A DNA stretch of 64,000 nucleotides from Topomyia yanbarensis (GCF_030247195.1 NC_080671.1:209931945-209995944); one strand, 5' to 3'; positions 46,542 to 57,692 are shown, numbered from the stretch's first letter. The notes: generated from the letters alone by a model not told the origin. Translations and numbers: made by a program.

Positions 46542-46611
46542 GCGTAAAGCCGGCACTAATCTATTCGACAAAAAGTTAGTGTCGGTTTCTGATGAAACGA
46601 AGTCGAAACGC
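46542..46611 (+). ncRNA. Complete hammerhead ribozyme fold (type III arrangement)
   Basis: From 5' to 3': stem III strand GCG (46542-46544), cleavage dinucleotide TA (46545-46546), and stem I 46547-46559 pairing with 46576-46588 (13 pairs, two of them G-U) around a 16-nt loop. The core CTGATGA (46589-46595) follows, then stem II AAC-GAA-GTC (46596-46604), GAAA (46605-46608) and stem III strand CGC (46609-46611). Every nucleotide required in the conserved hammerhead core is present. Stem II is weak (one A-C mismatch), and stem III is only 3 bp and open, which often means activity is best in a dimeric or tandem context. The expected cut is after A46546. Confidence 0.75.
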
Positions 46612-46711
46612 ACCCATGACTATTAAAGCAAATCATATTTTATCATGACCTAAGATGGATAAATTTATAGATAAAAATCTCCTTGGAAATTTGACAGTTG
46701 TGAAATGGTAG

Positions 46712-47255
46712 CAGATTTCGTCGGTCATATTTAATTGGTTGTGGCGTCGGCAGACGACTATGTTTAATGCCCATAAGGGTCGGTACAACAATCCACCGAA
46801 TAACTGGTGGTATTGTCAACCGATTGTGCCGACGCAAACCGATTTAGTCGGTGGGAAAATCGGGAAGATTTTCTATGCGGCGGCCCAAAAGGCATTTCCC
46901 CATAGAAAATCCTCCCAATTTTCCCACCGATTAAATCGGTTTGCATCGACACAATCGGCCGACTATGACACCAATTCGGTTGATTGTTGCACCGACTTTT
47001 ATGGGGGTTTAATATGGGTATCTGCCGACACGACACCTGATTAAATATGACTGACGGAATCTGTTGAAATCTGTCTAATTCAACCACCCCATAGAAAATC
47101 CTTTCGATTTTCCCACCAACTAAATTGGCTTGCGTCGGTACAATCGGTCGACTATGCCACCAATTAATCGGTTGATTGTTGCACCGACTCTTATGGGGGT
47201 TTAACATGGACGTCTGCCGACGCGACAACCGATTAAATATGACCGACGAAATCTG
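46712..47255. repeat. Palindromic repeat plus an extra half-copy
   Basis: 46712-46877 and 46911-47063 are inverted copies (for example GCAGATTTCGTCGGTCATAT against its complement). A third half (47090-47255) repeats the right arm directly. Words such as CCGATTAAATATGACCGACG and GCACCGACT recur. Long open frames on both strands across this region come from the repeat and are not genes. Related single blocks occur at about 47340-47460 and 55820-55950. Confidence 0.75.
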
Positions 47256-47936
47256 TTGAAATCGGTCTATTTCAACCAATTAAATCGATTGATTAGTTGG
47301 TAGTTTAAAACTGGAACCAGATTCACACAGATTACATATGGCGATTAATATGGTGACAAAAATTGTTCTTAGTCGGTTAATTAATCTGTCGACCTCAAAG
47401 CACCCGATTTCGTCGGTCGACTGGGAAATTTATGAACTGTCAAATTTTCTATGAGGCAGTTAAATCGATCGTTTAGGTGGTAGTTGAGTCAAAATTTCTG
47501 TGAGCCACCCAAATTAAGTGATGTCGCATTTTCCATGGAAGATTTTTTTTGGTAGTATTTAGCATCGCAAAACCAAATCCAGGTGGGTTTCGCGGAAAAA
47601 AATGTTTGGCCCATAATATTAGAATTTGAAGCTTTTAGCCCGCTTATTTAAAAAAATACTACGCCATAGGTAACTAAATTATTCCACGCCGAACGTCACC
47701 GCGTACGGATTTCGAACAGTGGATTGAAGGCGTAAACAGCGGCGACTCAGCATGGACCAACATGCTTGTTGTCGCGTTATCTAAGGATAATTAATGTAAA
47801 ATGGACAAGCAAGCGTGGCAAACCTTTATTCTGTCTATAATTTTGAATTCAAAGCGATGACATACACATATTTATACATTAATCGATTGCAATTAATGCG
47901 GGCTATAATCTATGGAAGAAAGTTTCTCGTGTATGT
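47256..47936. repeat. Dispersed repeat fragments, no gene
   Basis: 47340-47600 shares blocks (CCTAGATTTGGTTTTGC-like, GGCGATTAATATGGTGAC-like and TCAACTGTCAAA-like words) with 55741-55950 and 58966-59075. The remainder up to the A/T-rich tail at 47937 shows nothing that I recognise. Confidence 0.5.
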
Positions 47937-48016
47937 ATTATTTATTTATTATTTATTTATTACATCTTCGATATATATCGTACAGATTACACTTAATGCT
48001 ATTGCTAGTGTCAATG

Positions 48017-51000
48017 TTAAAAATTTCTAATTGCTAACTTATAATTAGATTTAGTGGTATGGAAGTCATAAACTAAAACAGTTTCGTTGAATCTGCTACA
48101 ACATCTGTCTAGCGGATTGTTCTGGCCATATGCTGTGCGGTGCCTGGGAATCCACAGAAGCGGACGGTTCCTCATATCACGAGGGGGTACAAATAAATGA
48201 ATCCTTGAGAGAATGTCGGGACAGTCAATATTGTTCGACAACATATCGAAAATGAACATTCTTTGCAAAAACGTGCGGCGAGACTCCAGCGTTAGCAAAT
48301 CTAGCAACATGCATTTATTATTATAGGGCGGAAAACAGATGGGGTCGTTCCAATTTTCTGAGAGCAAATCGTACAAAACTTCTCTGAACGCGCTCCAGCC
48401 GGCTGCTTTGAACGGCGTTGTATGGCGCCAATACTTGTACAGCATACTCCAAAGTGCTCCGGACCAGTACGCAGTATAAAGATTTCAGTGCGTAGAAATC
48501 CACAAAATCGATAGCGTTCCGTTTTTGAAAACCCAATGTTGCAAAAGCATTCGCCGTTGTTGCAGTGATGTGGTCGGTGAAACGAAGTTTTCTGTCGAAT
48601 AACACTCCCAGGTCACGGATAGAATCCACCTGCTCGATGACACAGGCTTGAAGAGTATATTCGCAACGCCTTATATTTGCCGAGCGTCCGAAACTTATCA
48701 TCTTACATTTATCAATGTTGATCGGCATACCGTTCAGCAAACACCATTCCTCTATATTGGCTATATCGTCTTGGAGCACAGCAGAGTCGACTGCTGAAGC
48801 AACTGAACGAAAGATTTTCAGATCATCAGCATAGAGCAGTTTTTCAGAGTTGATGCGGGTGCAGAGGTCGTTGATGAATAAGAGAAAGATCAGTGGCCCT
48901 AGGTGACTTGCTTGAGGCACACCGGTTGGCGTTACGAATGCGCTTGAGCATGTAGTGCTAATTCTAACGAAGGCAGATCGTTGTGAGAGGTAAGAATGCA
49001 GCCATCTGGTAACCCACTCAGGAAAGCCTAGTCGCTCCAGCTTCAAAACAGCAATGTTGTGGGGCACCTTGTCGAATGCTTTTGCGAAATCAAAATATAT
49101 AGCGTCCACTTGTTGACGCTTCTCTACAGCTGGAACTAGAAAGCTCGTGTACGTCATCAAGGTCGAAGTAGCGGAGCGTTTTTTCATAAATCCGTGTTGT
49201 CGTTCGTCGATTATCTTGGAAGAAGCAGCGTACATCGCATTGTACACAAACTTTTCCAGAACTTTAGCTAGGCAGTTCAGCAGCGAGATTCCTCTGTAGT
49301 TTTCAACATTGTGCCTATCTCCAGCCTTATGAATAGGAAGTATAGCAGCTTCTTTCCATGCTGCTGGGAAAATATTTTCCGAGATTGAACGCTGAAAAAT
49401 AATACTTATTTGCGCAGAAAGTGCTCGGGCACAATGCTTTATAAACACTGCGAATTTTGGTCTCAAAGATAGACATTTTCTGGTACACCCACGGAACGTT
49501 TTCTGCTGTTTATAAATGTCCAGAATGTCGAAGGATTATTTCGAAGGCTGCGCTGAACTTTATTCAGATATTCACCGAATGCACTGTTCCGGGCTGTTTC
49601 ATATTGCAGTTCAGTTTGACGAAGAATAGTTTTGTTGTCGTCGGTCCTATGATGTAAATATCGCTTTCGTTGTTTCCGGAGCACGTTGCGTAGGCGACCA
49701 AGCTCAGCGTTCCACCATGGAAATTTATATTCTGATTTTCTGCTGACACGTTTTTTGGGAACATTACGGCGAAGAATCTCATATAGGGCATCATAGAACG
49801 CCACAACTGCCTGATTTAAGTCATTTCCAACCAGCATCTCACGCCAATTGAGTGCACCAATGGCCATTGAGACTTCATCGAAGTTGCATCAAGTAAAGTC
49901 AAAATTGAAGTCGTCGTTAATTGTATCAAAAGATTCACCGTCATCAGAACGCATATCAAATCTTAAAACGAAAGGTTTATGGTGAGAGTCAGCCTTCAGT
50001 ATAGATGTGGGAGGCTCTATTAGTTCGAACACGTCCGTGTCATTAACGAAAGCTAAATCGAGGATCCGTCCATTCACGTTGCTAACAGAGCAGATTTGAT
50101 ACAAGCCACCAGCGACCAAAGTTTCTGTAATGGCCGTCTCTTGTTCCGTGGTTGCATTTTCAGGAAGGTAGCACTTATAATCGTCATCAAAAATCCACCG
50201 AAGATTAGGAAGATTATAATCACCTACAACAAGTACATTGTCGCACCTATTACATTTGTCCAGGATGCTTTGGACTGCAGAAGAGTGAACGTTGTACAAG
50301 TCAAGATCACTGTTCGGCCTTAGATAAATGCAACAAATATATAAGGATCGACATGGCAGTGAAACGCGTACGACAACTTGCTCCAAACATTCACATCCAG
50401 GTATTTTTAGTATAGTCCCAGTTAGATGTTTCTTTATCGCTATGAGAACACCACCTCCGCGACGTAGATGACTGGTAGAAGAGTTGCGATCGCATCGGTA
50501 GATTGCGTAGTTCGTCGTTAGCTCGGTGTTTAATATATCATCACGTTACCAGGTTTCGGTGAGAACGACAATGTCATAGTCGCAGGAAGTGAGCGCAAGC
50601 AAGAAAGCCTGCGTTTTTGTTCTCATTCCACGAACGTTCTGGTAGTAGACGGACAGGAAATCAGGTGTTGTACGGAACGGCATGCTATGAAGCAAGATGT
50701 TTTCAGAAAGCGAACTGTCATGTAAAGCTAAATACTCGCCTGAGAAGGGAGTTCGGAAGACCCCCTCACGACCTCCGACCGCAGGACCGGGATGGCTAAG
50801 CGGGTCGCTGGTTGGTAGCGAGACTGCGTCGGAGCGCTCGGGGGCTTCCGTAGTACTGTAAAACGGGCGTCCAGGTGATGGCAGCGCAGCGTGAGTTTGT
50901 AGATGTGGTCTTGGCGATGGCAAGGAAATTATGCTTCGTTCAAGTAACGGCAAATTGCACGAGCGTGTTGTACCCGATGGCACGCTAGAAACCGAGTGGT

Positions 51001-51430
51001 TTTCAGAAAGCGAACTGTCATATAAAGCAAAATACTCGCCTGAGAAGGGAGTTCGGAAGACCCCCTCACGACCTCCAAACGCAGGGCCGGGACGACTAAG
51101 CGGGTCGCTGGCTGGTAGCGCGACTGCGTCGGAGCGCTCGGGGGCTTTCGTAGTACTGTATAACGGGCGTCCCGGTGATGGCAGCGACGAACAAAGTGCA
51201 TCTTCATTTAGTTGGTTAAAACCGTTAGAGAGCACGACCGGGTCAGGAGGGTGAAATTCCAGTCGACTACTGTGCAGATAATCTTCGGTGACGGCGTCTA
51301 AACTGTTGTGCTCAGCAGCAGTCTGTAGTGGGAGGCGTTCTGGGTGAGCAGAAGCGATGCGATCTAACTTTCCACTTAGACATTGAAGTTGTTTGCCAGG
51401 CAGGATTGCAATGATGGTAGAATCAAACAA
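48017..51430 (-). pseudogene. ORF2 of the CR1/Jockey-like element
   Basis: The endonuclease starts near 50680 with VYYQNVRGMRTKTQAFLLAL and VVLTETW. A TAA directly after TETW stops the frame, which then reopens (DDILNTELTTNYAIYRCD). VVGDYNLPNLRW and SDSHHKPF-type residues follow, with shifts at about 49880 and 49468. The RT (49466-48330) shows NYRGISLLN, FDFAKAFDKVP, GVPQASHLGP (Ala replaces the usual Gly of PQG) and YADD. A last shift near 48340 leads to the C-terminal part ending at 48017. The N-terminal 200 residues before the endonuclease hold a duplicated ~60-residue block. Confidence 0.85.
50690..51190 (-). repeat. Internal tandem duplication (303-bp period) in the retroelement leader
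   Basis: 50695-50885 and 50998-51188 are about 95% identical in direct orientation at an offset of 303 bp. They encode two copies of a block including APERSDAV, GGREGVFRTPFSGEY and LHDSSLSEN. The period is divisible by three, so the frame is kept. Confidence 0.85.
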
Positions 51431-51479
51431 CGATCAAAGTTATCGCGGCGCACAAAACAACCGAAAAATAATTAAAAAA

Positions 51480-53699
51480 CCTGTTTTAATCCACCTAGAG
51501 GTGCAATTGTGCCTTTCTCAATTTCAATTTCAATTCTTCAATTTCGTACTATATAACATTATGGAAATGTCTTTCATTCTTATTACACTTGGTAAGTATA
51601 TATAAGAGCACCTTTTAGCATTTATCGCGGTATCGTTTTGAATCGGAGTTTTCTATGTGATCGCACTCCACAACCCGTAACTCCGGAGCCGGAAGTCGGA
51701 TGGAGATGGAATTTAATATCAGTTTGTGGGGACGCAACACCTTTCATTTGAGACTAAGTTGATCAAATCCAAATCAAATTTCCGAGAAACCAATATAACC
51801 GTTATTCTGAATTTGGATGCTTCCGGATGCGTCGATGGTGGCCAGTATGGCCAAAGAGACTTTGAATGACTGTTGGTGACCTAGATCTACAAATTCAACA
51901 GTCGTGTTTACATTTTGGAAAAAATTTCACCTTTTTACATTCATCACAGAATTCGTTAGAATCGGGATTTGCTGCGTGATCGTATGTATGACCCTGTAAT
52001 TCAGGAACCAGAACTCGGATCCACACAAAATTCAACAGCAGCTGATGGGCCTTTCATTTAAAATCAAGTTTGTCAAAATCGGTTCAGAAAATTCCGAGAA
52101 ACCGATGTGGACAAATCAAGAAATTTTGTTTTGTAACCATACTCTTCAACTCGTTATCCGGAACAAGATGTAGTTTGAAAATGAAATTCAATAGCAACCT
52201 ATGGGAATATTATACCTTTCATTTGAATCTTAGTTTGTAAAAATCGGTTCAGCCATCTCCGAGAAACCGATGTGTACATTTTGTTAACAAATCCGCACAT
52301 ACACACACATACATACATACATACATACATACATACACACACATACATACATACATACACACACATTGTACATTTTTCCTCACTCAGGGTTTTCCTAAAA
52401 AATTTACTGCTCTCTTAAAAAAACATACATACACACATACATACACACATACATATACACATACATACACACAGATATTTTGCGATCTCGGCGAACTGAG
52501 TCGAATGTTATATGAGACTCGGCCCTCCGGGCCTCGGTTAAAAAGTCGGTTTTTGGAGCAATTGCATAACCTTTCTGTATGAGAAAGGCAAACGAATAAT
52601 ATTTAAGTAGCTTAATCAGCATGAGTTCAATGTTTTCTTCATGTGATTATATTTTGAAATGTTGGTGGAATGGGTTTGAAAGTGGAGGGAATGGGGAATC
52701 CTTCATCTTATTTCGGTATACGGGGTGGATGAAGGAAATGCGGGTGTGAAGGTGGTCCAAGGGGAGGGGAGTGATGAAGGAGGGAGGTGTAAGGGCAAGG
52801 CGGGGGAGGGGCGGCGACGCAATACTCAACTGCATATTTTGCCTTCCATTTGAGAAAATCGGTTCAGTCATCACCGAAGAACCGATGTGACTTTAATTGT
52901 GGAATATGCCCGGAATTCCGGACTTCTGGAATCATTGATAGTGGACAATATATTCAAAGAATGTTTGATTGGCAATCAGTGATCTAGATCTGCGATTAGA
53001 AGTAATTTGGTGACCATTTCAATAGTTTTTAGCCTCTGAGGTATTACGATTGTACCGATTTATATGGGAAATTCCAGTGTATCCTTACTAATACCCCTGT
53101 AACTCCGGAAGCAAGAGTCAGGACCGAATGAAATTTAGCAGCAGACAGTGGTAGTACTGTATCTTTCATTTGAAATCAAGTTTGTAAAAATCGGTAGAGA
53201 ATTAGTTGGGGAATGGGTGTGATATTTGCTTAGGAACTTGGCGGGTTCCCCGGGGGCGTCATGAACCGTCATAGGTGGCCAATGTGGTCAAAGCTGCTTT
53301 AATTGATCATTGGTGATCCAGACCCGCAAACTAGAGTAATGTTACATCAATTTTAATATGTTTTACATCATTTGAACATCATGGTGGTACCAGTTTATAT
53401 GGGAATTTGCGGTGTGACCGCACTCTTCCACCCGTAACTCCGGAACCGGGAGTCGGATCAACTAAAAATTCAATAGCATCTTATTAGAGCGTTATACCTT
53501 TCAGATGAAACTAAGTTTGCGAAAATCGGTTCAGCCATCTCTGAGAAAATTGAGTTTAAATGACACACACACACATACACACACAAACATTTGCCGATTT
53601 CGACGAACTGAATCGAATGGTGTATGACACTCGGCCCTCCGGGCCTCGGTTAAATAGTCGATTTTTACAGTGATTGCATCTTTATATGAGAAAGGCAGA
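51480..53699 (+). repeat. Mosquito-type interspersed repeat, two adjoining units
   Basis: The left border CCTGTTTTAATCCACCTAG is at 51480, and unit ends (TATGAGAAAGGCA) are at about 52592 and 53699. The borders contain inverted GTGCCTTTCTCAT/ATGAGAAAGGCA words. Blocks such as TCAGCCATCTC-GAGAAA and the TCGGCCCTCCGGGCCTCGG palindrome recur. The second unit aligns with 62750-63880. It is non-coding, lies in the homer intron, and contains the microsatellite at 52290-52475. Confidence 0.65.
52290..52475. repeat. (CATA/CACA)n microsatellite
   Basis: Irregular runs of ACAT and ACAC units at 52290-52375 and 52424-52475 are separated by about 50 bp of unique sequence. The peptide of alternating Tyr-Val/Cys-Met on the minus strand is an artefact of this run. 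Confidence 0.9.
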
Positions 53700-54674
53700 A
53701 ACTTGAGTGGGTTGAGACTGCATATTGTTTTTCGTAGAGAGAAAAAAGGAAAATGATGAAAAATGGCAATATCAGTTTATTTCTAGTATGCCAGAATAGG
53801 TTTTTAAGAGCATTTGAAGATTTTTGTATTAACAATTATAAAAATAACCATACGGTTAGATTGAAAATTTCGCAAAATAAAAAAAGTGAAATAAGGGGCT
53901 ATTTATGACGTATATTTGAGTGCTAAATTGATGGCGTAATCAGTACACAAGGCCACGTTCTCAAGTTATGCACTTTTTATGTCAAGACTTCTGGAATAAA
54001 GAATTAAAGGTTTGAAACCAGTTTTTTCACGGCCAAGATAACATTATTTCGCAATAACCAACTTTGAAGGTTCAATGTCTTCAAAGAAATTATACAACAT
54101 AATACAGAGCATCCCTTGGAAAAAACTTTTGGTAATTAATTCTCTTGGACATAATTACGGAGAATAAACTCAAAACATTATTTAGAGGTTTGGTATCTTC
54201 GGCAAAGTTGTTGATAATGATAATAAAACAACTTTTTAATGACACAAAAATCTTCACAAGCCCATAAAAACCGATCCTGACGTACTAGAAACAAACGGAA
54301 AACGCCATTTTGCATCTTTTTCTTCTTCTTTCCGAAAAACAGTATGTGGTCTCGGTACACTTAAGATTTTCTGTTTTGTTTAGCAGTCTTATCTTACGAG
54401 CCTCCAATCACTTTTATCGACCTTTGAAACGTTTTGTTTGTTTTGGTAAACAGTGTTAAGAAAAATGACAAAAGGCATATGCAACATGGTTAAAAGACAT
54501 GGCTCTTACAAATGTCAAAGGTATAATAAAACACACAAAAGCGCCTCTGTTAGTGAATATTGAAAAACTAAAGTGTGCTAACATATCCAAAGTAGCCCCG
54601 CACGACAGTAATTATCCTTAGATATCGCGACAAAACCTGCAACAGAAAAATACAAAACTAAACTAAAAAAAAAA
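53700..54674. repeat. Intronic sequence with a dispersed ~340-bp block
   Basis: 54325-54665 is repeated in direct orientation at 58602-58950 with high identity (CAGTATGTGGTCTCGGTAC and AAGTAGCCCCGCACGACAGT are shared). The rest, 53700-54324, shows nothing I recognise. Confidence 0.7.
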
Positions 54675-55735
54675 CCTGTTTTAATCCACCTAGCGGTGCA
54701 ATTGTGCCTTTCTCATTTCTCTAAACTATGGCATGGAGGCTTTTTATATTCAACATAATTATGGAAATGTCCATTACATTCTTAGTACACTTTGCACTTA
54801 TACACAATGGCATGCCAGCCCCGAACTTGATGAGCTACTTGTCGACGGTGAAACACTTGAAACAAAAAAATATCATACTCCATTAGCCTAATCAGCATTA
54901 GATCAATGTTATCTGCTTGCTAACTCATTTTGTCATGCGGGGGTGGGTATGTGAGGAGGGCGAAAGTCCCATGAACGAACGACTCCCCAGCTTAAATTGG
55001 TATGCTTTGTGATATAGTGGTGGTTTAAAGATGATGGGATTGAAAGGTAGGGGTATGAGGGCTGGATGGGGTGGTGGTCTGAGGGGTGATTTAAGGAGAT
55101 GTTTAAAGGAGGGGAGTGAACAGTAGAGGGGGGGGGGGTGTAACCCCTCTCCGTAAACCATCAACTGCGCCCCTGTTAAAATGCGAGTCGAAATGCCGGG
55201 ATTAGGTTGACGTTTTTCAGAGTGATTGCATAACCTTTCTATATGAGAAAGGCAAAAATGTGCCAAAATCCAAAAAAGTGAATCGTCGTCAAATCTTTTT
55301 TCGAGTTTGCATCAAATCTCGACGTTTCATGCACCTTGAACACATTTAGCGTCAAAAATAAAAATTCTATTTTTAATTTTTCTTATAGTTTATATGAGAA
55401 ATTTCTGTGTGGCCGCACTCTGAAACCCGTAATTCCGGAACCAGAATTCCGATCGATCCAAAATTCAATAGCAGCCGATGGGAAGGTTGCATCTTTCATT
55501 TGAGACTAAGTTTGGGCAAATCGGTCCAGCCATCTCTGAGAAAAATGAGTGACATTATTTGACACATACGCACATACATACACACACATACACACACACA
55601 TACATACACACACATACAGACTTTTTCCGATCTCGACGAACTGAATCGAATGGGATATGACACTCGGCCCTCCGGGTCGGGATTAGGTTGACGTTTTTCA
55701 GAGTGATTGCATAACCTTTCTATATGAGAAAGGCA
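54675..55735 (+). repeat. Further copies of the mosquito-type interspersed repeat
   Basis: A copy runs from CCTGTTTTAATCCACC (54675) to ATGAGAAAGGCA (about 55255), with an internal deletion compared with 62592-63880. A partial copy, 55370-55735, starts inside the family sequence and ends with the same terminal block. The G-rich run at 55126-55139 and the minus-strand proline-rich frame are part of it. Confidence 0.6.
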
Positions 55736-56711
55736 AAACCTTCAAATGTCAATATTATGAGCAAAAAAAATTTTCCGCAGCACCCACCTAGATTTGGTTT
55801 TGCAATGCTATCAAAATTAATATAGTGACGAAAATTGTTCACCGACGAAACTCAACTTAGTCGGCTAATTAATCGGTCGACCCCGAAGAACTCGATTTCG
55901 TTGGACGACTGGCACATTTATCAACTGTCAAAGTTTCTATGAGGTTCTTGTTCAACGAAATTACCCCTTTCCAGTTGTCAGTTGCTCATGAAATCAGATT
56001 GCTCTGATGGAACTTTTTTTTCCTAAGTAGAATTTTTTCCTTTGAGCCATAATGATGCATTCAATTCTAAATCATCAAGCTCATTATCTGCTTCACAAAC
56101 ATAGAAGCTGATAAACCATATTACTTCATTGAGTTTAAAATAGGCTAGTCCAAATTTTTAATTTAATTTTTATTATTTGTGCGAGATTAATTCTCCGTCG
56201 GTATAATTGAAACACACTTTTTGAATTCGTGCATAACTTTTCAGATAGAATTTTTACGAAATAGATTGAGGAAATCGGGTGGAAAATTAGATTGGGTAGT
56301 TAATTAACACTGAAAGAATGACTACTCAACTCTCAATATCCATGTACAATGAATATAATGACAGAAACTTTTGTATGTACTCTAAAACGTAACTAGGTAC
56401 ATTATGGTGAATATATGCGTCTTCTCATTGCCTACTTCCATTTCCAACAGTACCGAATTCCACAAAAAGGAAAAATGCAAAAAATGTAATGATTACATTG
56501 AATTACAACTAACAACTTGAACCCTTGAACGATTTGATCAAACATATTGAACAAATACTGATTATGAGTCGGATGTAAATAAACCTTTTACACATACTGT
56601 AACTCATTCTTTGTCTTCAAAGGGAACAGAAAAATATCATAATAAGCGTCAAGAATATATAACAGTTCCAGTTAAAACTTATAGCATTTTAAATTATCGT
56701 TTTTCACTTAC
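55736..56711. other. Intronic sequence next to the EVH1 exon
   Basis: 55741-55950 is a dispersed repeat block shared with 47340-47600 and 58966-59075. The remainder up to the donor site at 56711 is AT-rich with no recognisable element or exon. Confidence 0.5.
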
Positions 56712-56868
56712 CTTACTTCCTTCTACGCTAATAATGCGATAAAGATTTCTAGATGAATCGTAAAAAAAACTAACAGAAATAGCTTTCGAGCTAGCCGTTA
56801 TCCATGTTCTTTTAGTTTTAGGATCAATATGAAATACGTGTGCGTTGCAGGAAAAGATTGGCTGTTCC
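56712..56868 (-). CDS. homer: homer exon: N-terminal half of EVH1 domain
   Basis: This 157-bp exon begins one base into the Gly2 codon (phase 2) and encodes [20 protein letters not shown], then [19 protein letters not shown] and [13 protein letters not shown]. By alignment with vertebrate Homer1 it covers residues 3-54 without gaps. It includes Phe14 and Trp24 of the peptide-binding groove, so the encoded domain should bind PPxxF ligands at postsynaptic or ER-membrane sites. The acceptor is TGTTTTTAG (56869-56877) and the donor GTAAGT (56706-56711). The exon with the initiator Met was not found up to base 64000, so the gene extends further. Confidence 0.97.
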
Positions 56869-57020
56869 CTAAAAACAGAGATCATTTATTGTTTATTGAA
56901 TATTAATAAAAATGTTTGGTTCTTTAAGATAACAGCTAATTAATAAATATAGTTCACAATAACGATGCCCACATCCATATAAATTAACCATTTCATTTCA
57001 TCACCGATTCTATGCGTATC
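56869..57020. other. homer: Upstream homer intron, no feature
   Basis: AT-rich sequence follows the acceptor of the EVH1 exon. No exon with ATG-GG ahead of a GT donor was seen here or further upstream in the window. Confidence 0.5.
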
Positions 57021-57692
57021 AAAATGAATCTATTCGTTAAACATAACACAAAATGCCACAAAATCTTAAAGAACAAGTTCTTATATTTTCTTAAAAAAAT
57101 AAACAAAAATGCGTAGCACTACAGAAATTTAATTCAGTTGGTAAATATCGTCGAATTCCAAGCGATGACCTATACTTTAACGTGTGCCAATCGATTGTAA
57201 TTGATTCCGACTACAATAACAAAAATTACAATTTTTATATTTTCTCACTAAAATAGACAAAAATACGCAGAGCTACAGAAATTTTATATAGTCTGTTTTC
57301 TGAGAAAATATTAGAATTTGTTCTTTCAGAAATTGTTTGCTGAAATCAATTACAATCGATTGGTCCATAAAAAGGTATAGGCCAACGCTTTGAATAAATG
57401 ACTTCGAACCAACCAAATTGAATTTCTGTGCTTTTATGTATTTTTATCTTTTTTTATGTTTTTGAGAAAATATGAAAATTGATCGTTCAGAAATTGTAAC
57501 CAAAATCCAATTTCAATCGATTGGTGTATAAAGAAGCATAAGTCATCTCTTTGAATTCCAAGTTATTTGCCAATGAAATGACATTTCTGTAGTTCTACGT
57601 ACTTTTGTCTATTTTTGGAGAAAATATAGGAATGTGTTCTTTCAGAAATTGTAGAAAATGAATCTATTCGTTAAACACAACACAAAATGCCA
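57021..57692. repeat. Foldback core flanked by 38-bp direct repeats
   Basis: 57059-57654 consists of units of about 120 bp containing CAATCGATTG, CTACAGAAATTT and TTTTCTCA, first in one orientation and then inverted. It matches 60168-61064 without that copy's MITE. AAAATGAATCTATTCG-type sequence of 38 bp precedes (57021-57058) and follows it (57655-57692) with one mismatch. Confidence 0.75.

Larger units (their letters stand above)
46204..46611 (+). mobile_element. Short repeat element bounded by two hammerhead motifs
   Basis: Two homologous ~70-bp blocks (GGC-x-CTAATCTATTC ... TTAGTGTCGGTTTCTGATGA) lie about 340 bp apart in direct orientation. The sequence between them matches the element at 61930-62165 in order, including GTGAAATA-TAGCAT and a degenerate tRNA-type B box (AAGTTTCGGCTTC, 46426-46438; GGTTCGAATTC in the other copy). 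I infer a SINE-like or retrozyme-like element whose RNA could be cut into unit-length pieces. It has no coding capacity. Confidence 0.55.
47937..51470 (-). mobile_element. CR1/Jockey-like non-LTR retrotransposon
   Basis: On the minus strand, a 5'-truncated leader with a tandem repeat (51430-50690), endonuclease, reverse transcriptase and 3' UTR follow one another. The 3' end is a (TAAATAAA)-type tail at about 47937-47975, a form common for CR1-like elements. The 5' border near 51470 abuts an interspersed repeat that starts at 51480. A few stops and frameshifts inactivate it. It lies in the same orientation as the enclosing homer gene. Confidence 0.85.
24908..56711 (-). other. homer: 31.8-kb homer intron interrupting the EVH1 coding region
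   Basis: The exon ending EGSK at 56712 and the exon starting AVINS at 24907 join in phase 0 with no residue missing relative to known Homer proteins. The intervening 31,804 bp is therefore one intron. It has a GTAAGT donor at 56706-56711 and a TAG acceptor at 24908-24910. It holds the nested retrotransposons, palindromes and ribozyme element listed below. Confidence 0.9.

Noticed and set aside
46739..47279. Two long frames on opposite strands (101 and 171 codons)
   Set aside because: They lie in palindromic repeat sequence and translate the same repeat twice; there is no domain.
52647..52874. Proline-rich minus-strand frame
   Set aside because: It is the complement of the G-rich block of an interspersed repeat, also present at 55010-55140 and 62840-63010.
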